Below are positions 1 through 11,034 of a stretch of 64,000 nucleotides of DNA, one piece after another. The position numbers and the translations under genes were made by a program. Each line of letters begins with the position of its first letter. Position 1 is the first letter of the stretch. Source of the stretch: Gnetum montanum (Eukaryota; Streptophyta; Gnetopsida; Gnetales; Gnetaceae). The notes beneath the pieces are model-generated. The model worked only from the letters and a program-made list of their open reading frames with translations. It did not search any database and was not told the DNA's origin. Where the stretch lies: assembly GCA_015680685.1 (NCBI GenBank), contig MNCI01036530.1, positions 64,045 to 128,044 on the forward strand, read 5' to 3'.

Positions 1-161
1 AAAGTTATGTTACTATTGAATGAAAACTTATGTGGATCCATGTGCCTAAGTGCTATATTTATAGGCTGGCATGCATCCCAAAATATTGCATATACGATAA
101 TGTAGCTAGTGCTACAATATCGTATATCTGATATCATAGTCTGCCAAATTTTGATTTATCA
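1..161 (-). mobile_element. LTR fragment, family C
   Basis: This window-edge piece resembles the promoter part of the LTRs at 42830-43859 and 62486-63418. It shares a TATAAATA box on the minus strand (near 48-60) and runs of GATATC-like palindromes, and its right end reads TGATAAATC on the minus strand, as the other copies begin TGATAAAAC or TAATAAATC. Only the 5' part is in the window. Similarity is partial and judged by eye. Confidence 0.4.
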
Positions 162-274
162 ATAGGTATAGCCCAAGATTTTTAGAAATTTATAACTCAG
201 TGCTACATAGTAGTACTGAACCTATGACCTAGGGTTACCAGGCCAAGATTGGCACCACTAAGCTAACACCTCAT
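150..274 (-). repeat. tRNA-derived SINE-like head
   Basis: On the minus strand a box A-like TTAGCTTAGTGGT lies at 255-267 and a box B-like GGTTCAGTAC at 213-222. Their starts are about 45 bases apart, the spacing found in tRNA genes and tRNA-derived SINEs. No cloverleaf with a plausible anticodon stem was worked out, and no poly(A) tail or target duplication is evident. It could be a chance match. Confidence 0.3.
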
Positions 275-808
275 TATTATGTTTTATCAATTTGTAAACT
301 TCTTTGACATCATAATAAAGAATGTACTCTTGAATATTTCATTTATTAATTCATACAACTCTCTCATTAAGTATTTCTTTACCATGAGTTTCAATTGTCA
401 GTTTTTGAAGTATTTATTGAACAAGGGCTTAGAAAGATGATAAGTACAAGTTATATATTGACAAATGGCTTCGACTTCTAAGCTCGTTATCTTTTCTTCA
501 ACAAGTATAATATCATATTAGATCTAACTTTTCACTTTAGATTCAAAAGGTAAGAAAATATTTTTGATTTATTTTATCTTTTTCTAATATTTATTAGATT
601 AAAAAGTGCCCCATAAAATACACCCATAAAGAATAGTAGGTTTTGTATTAATACTTTTCATTAAAAAAAGTTAGGCTTTTGCTCATATATAGACTCTCCT
701 ACGACCTTGCTCAGTGGAATAAACATGGTGGCTTCAAATGATGATCCTTTTTATTATTATTAGTATAGATGATGTCTAGTTTTTCATAATTATTTTTTCT
801 TGCACAAC
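275..808. other. Unassigned AT-rich flank
   Basis: No reading frame, repeat border or RNA signal is recognisable. It ends at the target site of the LTR at 814 and is not repeated in copies 2-4, so it should be the original left flank of the duplicated locus. Confidence 0.5.
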
Positions 809-813
809 ATAAT

Positions 814-2934
814 TATTGATGCATAAAATTTAGATGCATCAACACCTAGGAAAAAAACTCATTTGAGGAGACTATTACTTAGGGTGCCTCCTATACGAGT
901 ACAAAAACTCAAGATCAGTCTTAGCTAAAGAAGGCTATGTGATGTTTTAAAATAGTAAATCAAACTAAAAATTGGGAAGACTTAAATTGAATAATTATTT
1001 TTAAATTTAAAACTTCATGAAAACATACTAGGTAGCAAGAAAATTTAAATGTTTCCCTGGTTCTCGATTGTAGCCACTAGGTTGTGCAATCTCATCATCG
1101 TGGTTGTCACGACAGCTGACACTACTCATAACCATCAAGAGAGGGAGAGAGAGAGATCTATTCAGTGTTCCATTACCACATGCCTCATTGTCATCTACTG
1201 CATAACTTACCATTGGTGGTAGAAAAATAGGGAGGCTGCCTGTTGTAACTTTACCATTGCCAAAGAGAGAAAGAAGAGAGAACCCTACTACAGTCATCAC
1301 AATGTCACTGTGTTAATAACAAGGCTCTGGTTGAGGCAATACTATTAACACAGCCACATTGGGCCATAGTGGAGAGAGAAAGATGCACCATCTAGGAAGG
1401 TCACTTACTATCGTCAAGTGTTGCTTTTCACACACGCGCTGGGCTATCTGTGTTGCTGTAGATGCACAGTAGCAACTATTAGGGAAGAGCCTACTGCATT
1501 GACCACTAGCTGGCAGTGCCTAAGTGCTATTATTGCCATAATGCAACCAAAGAGGATGAGCCTCTAAAGACAGGTGGTATCTACTACTACCACAACAAAG
1601 AAAAGAAGGCTACCTAGCAAGAGGAGAGGGGATGCCTTATTGCAACAACGCACTATCATGAATGTCACCCTAACCATCATCTACCTACACCACCATGTGG
1701 ACAAAGAAGAGGCTAGCCCTATCTTCTTGCTATCACAATCAACCACCATGTGTGCCTCTTGCTGCTAATGCTTCTGTTGACACCGCCGTCACTTTTCTAG
1801 GCACACACTTGCAACACAGACACGCCGCTCAAGACTGGAGCTACATGTTGCAACTTTTGCATGCTTCTGTGCCTCCCAAGAATACTATCTATAGTGTGAC
1901 CTACACTATCAGAGTGAGGAGAGGTGTCCCTGATACTCAATACCATCAACTGCCACCGTTGCATGCTGCCAATGACTAGGGAAAGAGAGATGGCTACTCA
2001 TTGGAACAACCAAAAAGGAAAGAAAATTTCCACTTGCTAGTTTCCTTGTGTGCTCTCCCTAGATCTGATGATGTACCTTCCATCACCCCTCTACTAGTTT
2101 TAGAGCCACTTGTGGGTAGTTTGAATGTCCAGTTTCTCCATTTCTTTTCCACCACCACTACTACACAAGCCTAATTGCAGCCAAGTGCCTGCCTATTATC
2201 CCTACTAGCCAGTAGTGTAGTTAAATACAATAATGAGAGATGAGCAGGTGGTAACACTCGCTTGTTAGTGCATAGCAATATTCTAGCTACTGGGCAACTA
2301 GTCTCTAATGTTGGTAATGCTCTATGTAGATGGGCCATGAAATTTCTTTGAAAGTATGAACAATAGAAATACAACTATGATTCTACTGTTGCTACACCAA
2401 GAGGAGAATATTTGCATCATTTTCAAGTTTCATAGAGACTATTTTTCATTGGTCAATAAGGTTGGGCTACCCTTAAAACCCTACTTTGCCTTATCTTCAC
2501 CTTAGTTACTTGATCTATGTTACAAGAGTTGTACTATGATTTTGTTAAAATGCTATGTGATCTAATCACAAACATGAAAGATTAGATTTCAATGCTAATT
2601 TGTAGAATAGTGGAAATATATGCATGGTGGAGAATTTGAAACTTTTTTAAATGCATGAGATTCTCCTAATAGGAAGTTAAGGATTCTAGGTAGAGATAAA
2701 GAGGACAATTATTGTAGCTATGTTAGACTGGAAGGTTCCAAGATGTTATTTTTGATAAAAGAGACACGTAGGGTAGCATAGAATAGGAATAAAACATGAA
2801 TTTTAGGCATTCATGTCATTTTGTTGAAGAACAAGCACTTTTACTATGAGCCTTTCAAGGACACAATTTTCTCATGTATTAATAGGTTGTTGATTATGGC
2901 CCCGTGCCTAGCATGGGCAAGGTTGACATCAACA
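814..2934 (-). mobile_element. Solo LTR, family A, minus strand
   Basis: The right end, read on the minus strand, begins TGTTGATGTCAACC and continues into the GCCCATGCTAGGCAC block shared by all family A LTRs. The left end reads CATCAATA outward on the minus strand, giving the family's TGTTGATG...CATCAATA ends. It is flanked by ATAAT (809-813) and ATAAC (2935-2939), a near-perfect 5-base target duplication. No gag-pol adjoins it, hence solo LTR. A degenerate TATA position lies near 2098 (the equivalent in copy 2, near 9638, reads GGCTATAAAAC on the minus strand). Short frames within it (1028-1300, 1574-1979, 2171-2374) are low-complexity Thr/His/Pro-rich frames and are not called. Copies 2-4 carry the same LTR without its last 390 or so bases. 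Confidence 0.75.
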
Positions 2935-2939
2935 ATAAC

Positions 2940-3510
2940 ATGTAAGAATGTTGCGAAATTCCAAGATTTTCAACCATGTTCACATTTTTTTTAATTCTTG
3001 GAATAAATTCTTAAATAAATTTGAAGATAAATTTATCAATTTACTTTTTTTGAAAAATTTCTAGGATAAATGAATTTGAAGAGAAAAGTACTAGTTTACT
3101 TTGTTTTTTTTTTATCAATTCTTGGGATAAATTCTTAAATGAATTAAAAAAAAATGTACTAGTCAAAGTTGTTGCTATGTTGACTTTCCAGGTCACACAT
3201 GGCCTTGCTGAATAATAAATCAAAAGGAAAACAAAAGAAGCACTTAAAAAAAACATATATTCAATTATTGACAAAGGTTCTTATACTAAAACTTGTTGCT
3301 GAATGCTTTTAATAGATGGAATTGGTGTGCTGTATCAAATTTGAGATAAACACATCTTTTTGTGAATTTACAATTCTTTTTCATAGTTGTTTTAGCTATT
3401 GTGCTATTGAAATCGCAAGTCATTTTCTTAGTGATCCATCAATTGAAAAGCTAGTATAAAATTTATTCCAACATGACAAATAAAGTTAGCAGAATTATTA
3501 CTGATCAATC
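2940..3510. other. 5' flank of protease pseudogene copy 1
   Basis: AT-rich upstream region kept in all four units. It contains imperfect direct repeats of an ATTCTTGGGATAAATTCTT-like block (about 2994-3150). No promoter could be assigned with confidence. Confidence 0.4.
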
Positions 3511-4793
3511 ATAGCCTTGGAATCATTTCAAAATATTTCTTCCATTTTCCTCATCATTGGATTTTTGTTGTGGCTTGCATTTGTAGTAGCAGTAGCAAGT
3601 GAGGAGATAAGGGTGAGTTTGCAGCAAAGAGACTACGACAGCAAGACAAACAAAATTATTAGACTTGAAATAAGTTGTAATGAGCAAAGACACATAAGAT
3701 TGCAACAACAAGTAATTTTTAAGTCTAATATAAACACCTCAAATACAAATACCACCAATCACTACTAAGTTCTAGCTAGGAACATGGCTGCAGAACTTTA
3801 TGATGATTTTGGACACGGGCCCTACCATATTCTTGGGTAACAACAAAGGTTGTTTGACCAAGTTGAATTCTCAAACAACTCCCTTGATCCAAAATGCAAT
3901 GATTAAGAGCTTTTACTACCTTCAACTGAAATCCTTCATAGCAAAGAACAAAATGTTAAGCATACTTGTGGGAGTGCAGGATCTTAAGAGTGACAACATA
4001 GGAGGACTGATTATTGACTTAAAAATGATGCTTACTATGACATCCCATTTTTGAATGTTGTAAAAACATGTTTTTTTTATTACTTAATTCTTTGCATTTA
4101 TCATAAATAAATTTAACGCTTAATTCTTGGCAAGTCCTTGCTCATTTTCCATAGTAATAAATTTTTTTTAGCTTTTGTAGATACTAAGGTACTCAGAATA
4201 GAAGAGAAAATGGACAAATTTTATTAATAAGAGATATTATTGTAATGCCTTCTAGGTTATCTACCACCACAGTTAGGCTATCTAGCCAAAGGGATGATTA
4301 GTCTCTTATTGTTAATCCCACTTGGCTTCCATTACTTACCTTTCCAAGCACTAAGCATAAGTCAGACCTATTACTAAAGGATATGAGATACCCCTTCATT
4401 TGAAAGTTAATTACATTTTCACAATTTAGTTACACCCTTAACAAGTTGTTGTGATTGGTGAAGAATTTCATCAATGACAACACCATCGTGGATGACTCAT
4501 AGCTAGGATTCGACCTGTGCTACAATAAGCAGCCAAAGGATTTGCACTTGCCTAGACTTTCCTTGCACTTCTCTAGAAATGAAACATGGATGTTGTTGCC
4601 CCAAAACATGTTTATTTTGACATGGATCACCCATGATGAAGCTTTCACATGTTTTTCCTTCACCAGCCTTGGCCTAGTTGGAACTGTGTCAATGCTGGGT
4701 AACATTTAGAGGTAGAATTTCCTTGTCTACTATGATCTTAAAGATAGAACTCTCATATTCATGCCTACCAATTGTAATAACCTTTCTTCATGA
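3511..4793 (+). pseudogene. Nepenthesin-like aspartic protease pseudogene, copy 1
   Basis: This is a relic of a secreted plant pepsin-type (family A1) aspartic protease. The former start is ATA at 3511 (ATG in copy 2), followed by a hydrophobic signal-peptide-like segment (LIIGFLLWLAFVVAVA) and a propeptide with NEQRHIRLQQQ. The first active-site Asp survives as LDTG (Asp 3812-3814) but runs straight into FLGNNKG, so about 140 residues of the N-terminal lobe are missing. TTPLIQN...FYYLQL and GGLIID (Asp 4016-4018) mark the second lobe, where DSG is now DLK. After an intron-like gap of about 400 bases (4054-4435) come GFDLCY and, at the C-terminus, SMLGNIQ then LSS and a stop at 4791-4793. Several stops and a frame change make it non-functional. 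Family assignment rests on motif order recognised by eye. Confidence 0.75.
4054..4440 (+). other. Intron-like insertion within protease copy 1
   Basis: It separates the second active-site block from the C-terminal block in all four pseudogenes. It begins with GTAAAAACATG and includes a T-rich stretch ending in TTTTGTAG or TTTTGCAG (near 4178), like a plant intron 3' end, then about 250 further bases before coding similarity resumes at LNKL. Exact splice sites are uncertain. Confidence 0.35.
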
Positions 4794-6057
4794 CATTATT
4801 CATTTTTTTCCTTTGATCCTATCCATGTATGGCATGCACAAATACAAATACGAGTTGACTAAATTTAGAGTCCTTAGCCATTCTCGAATATCATGTATGT
4901 TGCATTTCTAGTAGAATACAAGCTTTTTCTAGTAGAATACAAGCTTTTACATTTTGGTACATAATATATATGAGGATGACTTACTTTTTACAACTCTATT
5001 ACGTAGTGAATTTGTCAAAATTTAACTTTTTCTTGCTCATTGTTTGCTAAATTATATTATGGGTGAACCTATGCAAAGCCCCTTATTTTTCTGGCTAATC
5101 GCAATGATGGGTTATTTTCAATAAACATCTTTTCTTTTTGCATTATTCTTTTGAACTAAGATTTTTAGTGTACATTGAATAGCCCAATACATTTAGGGAA
5201 AACAAAAATTGGCTTAATTAAGTTGTTAATCAGTGACCAGGTGTATTAAAAATAAATCATATAAATTGCTGGCAATAATATTGTATATTCGCTTAAAATA
5301 TACATATGCCAATTAACTAGATTTTTGAAAAATTCAAGATGTGAAAATATCTATGTTTCACAATGATGGGAAGCATTGGAATACTGAAATGTGTACTCAA
5401 ACAAGTTTGGGAATGAGGGGCATTTTTTGGAAACAAGGTTAGATGCATGTGGAACATGAATATAAAAAGTTTATAAGATATATATATAAATATATTTTAA
5501 ATATTATATTTTATTAATACTTACTACTAATACAACAACATTAATTTTTTACTTCTACAACTATAATTCTCAACTAAACAATTTCAATTGTCTAATTCTA
5601 TAAAACCTCAATGTTAAATATACTAACTCTATCAATTACAAAGAGAAAATTCATGATAGTAAACTTAAAGTTCACTAAGAAATTTTAATAATTAAAAATT
5701 ACCATCTTTGTTTTAATGTGAAAATTTTAAATTTTATTTTAATTTTTATCCTAAGATTAGTGAAAGTTTTAAATTTCTTTATTATTGTTGATATTAGATT
5801 TTTAAAAATAAAACGCTTTGAACTTTCATATAAAATTGACTTTTAAATTTTCATTTTAATTAAAATCACCAAACATCATATTATCACTAGCAATCAAACT
5901 TACATAATTAAATCTTTATCTTCTATTCAAATTAGAAATGTGTAGTTAAATAACTTGTAATTAAAAATATTCATAACTCATAATGTCTAGATACACTCAT
6001 TGAATAGTAGCTATTCTGAGTGTTAATATAATCTTGAATATCAAAAATATCTTTTAT
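4794..6057. other. 3' flank of protease pseudogene copy 1
   Basis: Strongly AT-rich and without coding signal. It repeats at 12400-13613, 19883-21127 and, truncated, 27493-27822. It ends at the target site of element M. Confidence 0.5.
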
Positions 6058-6562
6058 GTGTCTATTGATGTGTAGATTTTGGACACATCAACACCTTGAA
6101 AAACTTGTTTAGGGAGACTATTTCTTATGATGCCTCTTGTATAGGTATAAAAACCTAGGAATAGTCTCAACTGGAAAAGGAAATGTAGCATTACAAAAAA
6201 AGTAAAACAAATTAAAAAATTGGGCAAGAAATTTAATTGAATAATTGTCTTAAATTTTAAGGCTTGATGAGAAAATAATAAAATAATGACTAAATGTAAA
6301 TTTAAAATTCTCCTCAATCTCTTACTACCACTGCTTGTTGTTATCACTTGTTGCCTACTCTCGTATAAAATGAAAGTGGCTCCGCTTCTTCAAATCCTTG
6401 CTGCATGGGAAAGAGAGGGGAGATGGCACATAGAGAGGAAGAGAGATGTTTATCTCCTATGGCCACTATTGCCACATACAATCACTGCTACGACTGGTTG
6501 TAGACACACTACTGTCTATTGGCTGTAGATGCATGCTACTGTTTGTCAATTCCAAAAGCACG
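6058..6562 (-). mobile_element. Truncated element M 3' LTR end with left target site, copy 1
   Basis: GTGTC at 6058-6062 is followed by TATTGATGTG, the outer end of a minus-strand family A LTR. The next 490 or so bases match the start of M's 5' LTR at 49024 (the hairpin block, the AAATTTAAAATTCTCC stretch, the GGGAAAGAGA block). At 6563 it is cut by the plus-strand LTR of element P. The same GTGTC flanks M's other end at 51427-51431. Confidence 0.7.
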
Positions 6563-8470
6563 TGTTGATGTCAACATCGCCCATGTCAAGCATGGGGCCA
6601 TGATCAACAACATAAATCTTCAACAAACTCTTGATTGTGCTAAGAAAGAGAATGAGATTGATATATACAATTAGCATTATGTCAATTCAATACACACATT
6701 TAAAGAATTATAGACCATAGCAATGCCTCAATTGAATTAAGCATTTCATAACCTAAATGACTCTAGAAAAAAGAACTCGACAGTCATATACCACCCCACC
6801 ACATGACTTATTTACTATCATATAGCAAGGTAACCATATCTGGATTGTGTACAAGGATTGCATATAAACATGAGATTATAAGTAGATGAGTGATGATAAG
6901 GTAGTGAAGCTTTATTAATAAGACGAAAATTAAGAGTATGTGTAAAATTTAAGGGAACTTGAAAATTACTTTTGATTTAGTTTTGATAGTAGTAATGTAA
7001 AACTATGTTTTTATACAATGACCCAAGGCTAAAATAGAAAGTTAAAATCACAGAGCCACATATTAAATCATAATGAGATTTACAAGTCAAATTATTATGT
7101 GAGAACAAGTTTTAAGGCTGAAATTATAGGCATAGGTGATGTAGTTACACTGGGAGTTACATGGTGGAGGGAGGTTATGTTAGTGGTGGAGATCATGGGA
7201 TGTGGGTGTTTCAAGCAGGTAGCAAAAATGATGTGGCTATGGTTATGCTGGCATAGTGGTGGACATAACAATGTTGGATGTAACTTTTGGGCATTTCTTG
7301 CATGAAAATGGAGACATGGCCATGGTGGTGAAAGTGGATGTAATGGTGCAGAAGTGGTGGACATTATGGGAGTGGGCATTTAAGTAGATGACCGGTAGCT
7401 ATAAAAGTAGGTCTAAAGTAGCACCTAAGAGAAGGGTCTTTCTTCTTTCAAACTAGTAAAGGGGAATCAAGGATCAACCTTTCCTCTCTCTGTAGTAGCG
7501 GTGGTGGTAGATGATGGTCAGTAGTTATTGCAAGTAATGGTGAGTTGTGTGTGGGTGCATTAGCACCCAACAAAAGTCAGCCATGTGTTAGTAGTTGCAA
7601 GCATGTGGTGACATAGTAGACATGCTCTCTATCCTCACTTTCCTTTTAATGTGATGGCAGTGGATAGTAGTAGGCATGTTAGGCATTATTAGAAATTGAG
7701 TAGAGCTGCATGGACATCAACCATGTAGGTGGAAAATGGTAGGTGTGGAAGCTGCAGAGTGCATGTAAGCAGTAATGCAGGGCATGACAATGGTGAAGTA
7801 GTAATAGGTGGCCTCCCATGGGTTTTCTACCACCAATGGTAAGTGGGTGATGAGAGCAGATGCATGACACAGTGCTCAACGGAGTCTCTCTTGGTGGCAA
7901 TCTCTCCTGGTAGACATGTTAGTTAGTGATGTGTGAGTTCTTCTTAGTAGTAAGCATTGACAAAAATGGGCATCAACATCTATAGTCAGTCCAAGGATGA
8001 TAGCGATGGGCATGCAACCTACAATAGTGATGTGCAATAGTTGGTCTTGATCTTCTCTCTTCACAGAGGCATGTGATAGGCATGTAAATAACATGTAAAA
8101 ACTATGAACAATAGTGGTTGGTGGTGGAATAGATCTCTCTCTCTCCCTCTTTTAGTGGCTACAAGTAGTGATGGTTGTAGCAACATCCATAATGACAAGA
8201 TAGCACAAACCAGTGGTAGTAGCTGGGAACCAAGGAAAAATTTAAATTCTATAGTTACCTACTATATTTTTATGAAGTCTTGAATTTTAAGATAGTTATT
8301 CAAATTCTCCAATTTTCTAGTTTAATTACCTTTTTTTGAATATCACATGGCCCTCTATAGCTAAGACTATTATAAGGTTTCTGTACCCATACGAGAGGCA
8401 CCCTAAGCAATAGTCTACTCAAATGAGTTTTTTTTTTTATGTTGGTGCATCCAAAATTTATACATCAACA
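6563..8470 (+). mobile_element. Element P 5' LTR, duplicated copy 1
   Basis: It starts TGTTGATGTCAACATC and ends TACATCAACA, with 8-base inverted ends TGTTGATG/CATCAACA. A promoter TATAAAAG lies at 7400-7407, about 840 bases in. The 3' end holds a hairpin with arms AGACTATT (8364-8371) and AATAGTCT (8409-8416). It is 1908 bases, close to P's 3' LTR (39305-41226). It is followed by a primer-binding site and leader but then by duplicated DNA, not gag. Short frames inside are not genes. Confidence 0.75.
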
Positions 8471-8476
8471 CCTTTT

Positions 8477-8494
8477 TGGTGTTATAAGGAAAGT
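8477..8494 (+). promoter_or_regulatory. tRNA-Leu-type primer-binding site, copy 1
   Basis: TGGTGTTATAAGGAAAGT begins six bases after the LTR end. It resembles TGGTGTCAGAAGTGGGAT, the complement of the 3' end of plant tRNA-Leu(CAA), as remembered. Copy 2 at 15970 keeps TGGTGTCA. Confidence 0.5.
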
Positions 8495-8736
8495 CATTTC
8501 TGTGGCCTTCATTTTTCCATATTATTTTTTCTTGTCATTTTTTTGTTCTCATTTCTTGATCCTATTTCAAAACTTATTTTTTTCACTAAATCTCTATTTT
8601 AGCCCTTGTTTCAAAAAAATAATTTATTTTATTTTCTAAGAATTTTTGAGCCCTTTATTTTTTGATCTTAAAGATTTTTTTCCTAAAAACTTTCAAGTCT
8701 CATCATCGATTTCTAATCCTTTTTTTAAAACCTTGG
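8495..8736 (+). mobile_element. Element P leader fragment, copy 1
   Basis: T-rich untranslated leader matching P at about 31370-31609. It stops abruptly at CCTTG (8735), where the sequence jumps into the middle of the minus-strand LTR. This is the duplication junction. Confidence 0.7.
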
Positions 8737-10455
8737 CATAACTTACCATTGGTGGCAGAAAATCTAGGGAGGTCATCTATTGTAGCTTCACCAGTGCCGA
8801 AGAGAGAAAGAAGAGAGAACCTTGTTGCAGTCGCTGCAATGTCTCTATGTCAATAATGAGATCATTATTGAGGTGCTACTGTTGATGCATATGCATTGGG
8901 CCATAGTAGAGAGAGAAAGATGTACCATCTCAAAAGGTCACTTTCCACTATCATGTGTTACTCTACACATGCACGCTAGGCTATTTGCATTGCTATAGAC
9001 ACACAATAGCAACTATCAAAGAAGGGCCTACCATGTTGACCACTGGTTGGTGATGCTTGAGTGCTATTGCTACCATAATGCAACCAAAAACGAAGAGCCT
9101 CTAATGATAGGTGATGTCTACTATTGCAACACTAGAGAAAAGGAGGCTACTTGGTGAGAGGAGAGGGGATGTTCCACTACAGCCATGTGTTGCCACAAAC
9201 ATCACCTTGCCCATCATTTGCCTACACCACCATGTGGAGAAGGGAGAGGTTGGCCTTGTCTTCTTGCTACCACTGTTAGCCACCACGCATGCCTCTTGCT
9301 ATTGACACTTCCACTGATGCAATCGTTACTTTGTTAGGCATGCACTTGTAGCATAGACATGTTGTTAAGGATTGGAGCTACATGTTGTAGTTTTTACATG
9401 CTCCTACGTCACCCAAGAATACCATTTGTAGCACATCATACTACTGTTAGAGTGAGGAGAGGCATCTTTGCTACTTGATGCAATCGACTTCCACCATTGC
9501 ATGCTACTAGTAACTAGGGGAAGAGAGATGGATGCCCACTAGGATAAGCAAAAAAGAAGTAAAACTATTGCCTGCTGGTTTCCTAGTGTGCTCACACTAG
9601 ATTTGATGATGTCCCTTTCATCACCCCTCTACTAGTTTTATAGCCACCCATGGGTAGTTTAAATTTCCATTTTCTCCATGTCTCTACCACTACCACCATG
9701 CGAGTGTAATTGCAACCACATTCCTACCTATCATGCTTGCCAGCCAATGGCGTAGTTAAATATAATAATGAGAGAAAAGAAGGTGGTAATGCTTGCTTGG
9801 CAGTGCATAGCAATATTCCAATTGTTGGGTTATTGGTCCTTAATGTTAGTAACACTCTGTGCAAATAGGACATGGCATTTCTTTAAAAGCATGAACAACA
9901 AAAACACTGCTATGATTTTACCACTGTTGCACCAAAAGAAAAATATTTACATTATTCTCTAGTTCCTTAGAGACTAGTTATCATTGCTAAATAAGGTTGG
10001 GATGGCCTTCAAACTTACAAAATAAAACCCCAGTTTGCCTTCTATTCACCTTAGTTACTTGGTCTATACTGTGATTTTGTTAAAATGCTATATAATCTGA
10101 TCACCAACATGAAAGATCAAATTTCGATGCTAATTTGTAGAATAGTGGAAATATATGCATGTTTTAGAATTTGAAACTTTTTAAAATGCATGAGATTCTC
10201 CTAATAGGTGATTGAGGATTCTAGGTAGAGATAAAAATGACAATTTGTAGCTATGCAAGAATGGAAGGTTCCAATATGTTATTTTTGATAAAAGAGACAT
10301 GCAAGGTAGCATAGAATAGGAATAAAACATGAATAATAGACATTCGTGTCATTTTTCTAAAGAATAAGCAATTTTACTATGGGCCTTTCTAGGACACTAT
10401 TTTCTTATGTGTTAATAGGTTGTTGATTATGGCCTTGTGCATAGCATGGGCAATA
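8737..10455 (-). mobile_element. Truncated minus-strand LTR, family A, copy 2
   Basis: Duplicate of 1201-2934, lacking the LTR's outer 390 or so bases. It keeps a TATAAAAC box on the minus strand near 9638. The right end is degraded (GACATCAATAATAAC) relative to copy 1. Confidence 0.65.
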
Positions 10456-11034
10456 TTGACATCAATAATAACATGTAAGAATGTTGTGAAATTTCAAGAT
10501 TTTCAACCATGTTTACATTTTTTTTAATTCTTGGAATAAATTCTTAAATGAATTTGAAGATAAATTTATCAATTTACTTTTTTTAAAAAAATTATAGGAT
10601 AAATTCTTAACTGAATTTGAAGATAAAAGTACTAGTTTACTTTGTTTCTTTTAATAAATTCTTAAATCAATTGAACTCAAATGTACTAGTTGAAGTTCTT
10701 GATATGTTAACTTTACAATTCACACATGGCTCTGCCAAATAATAAATCAAAAGGAAAACCAAAGCAACACTAAAAAACATATATTCAATTATTGACAAAT
10801 TTTTTTGCACTCAGACTTGCTGTTGAATGCTTTTAATAGATGGATTCGATGTGCTATATCAGATTTAAGATAAATACATCTACTTGTGAATTTATAGTTC
10901 TTTTCCATAGTTGTTTTGACTATTGTGCTATTGAAACCCCAAGTCATTTTCTTAGTGATCCATCACTTGAAAAGCTAGAATAAAATTTATTCCAACTTGA
11001 TAGATAAAGTTGGTAGAATTATTGTTGATTAGTC
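10456..11034. other. 5' flank of protease pseudogene copy 2
   Basis: Equivalent of 2940-3510. AT-rich, with the same ATTCTTGGAATAAATTCTT-like repeats. Nothing else recognised. Confidence 0.4.

Larger units (their letters stand above)
1201..8736 (+). repeat. Tandem unit copy 1 (7.5 kb)
   Basis: First of four direct copies. Anchors repeat at regular distance: the block GAGAGAGAAAGATG lies at 1374, 8918, 16409 and 23956, and the block GCTAATCGCAATGATGG at 5086, 12682, 20163 and 27777 (approximate, with substitutions). The unit runs from inside the minus-strand LTR (CATAACTTACC at 1201) through the protease pseudogene to the leader of element P (...CCTTG at 8735). Copies look diverged by several percent or more, judged by eye. 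Confidence 0.85.

Noticed and set aside
1574-1979. Overlapping His/Thr/Cys-rich frames as small secreted proteins.
   Set aside because: Low-complexity frames from (C,A,T)-rich LTR sequence, broken in the other copies.
7095-7379. Pro/His/Thr-rich minus-strand frame seen again at 28369-28653.
   Set aside because: Its recurrence comes from LTR duplication and it is interrupted in copies 2 and 3. It opposes the LTR promoter strand.
6063-8470. A 2.4 kb foldback or Mutator-like element with about 250-base inverted ends, repeated four times.
   Set aside because: The inverted ends are LTR ends of two retrotransposons in opposite orientation (M and P). The left part lacks its other end because P inserted there, and the missing part resumes at 41232.
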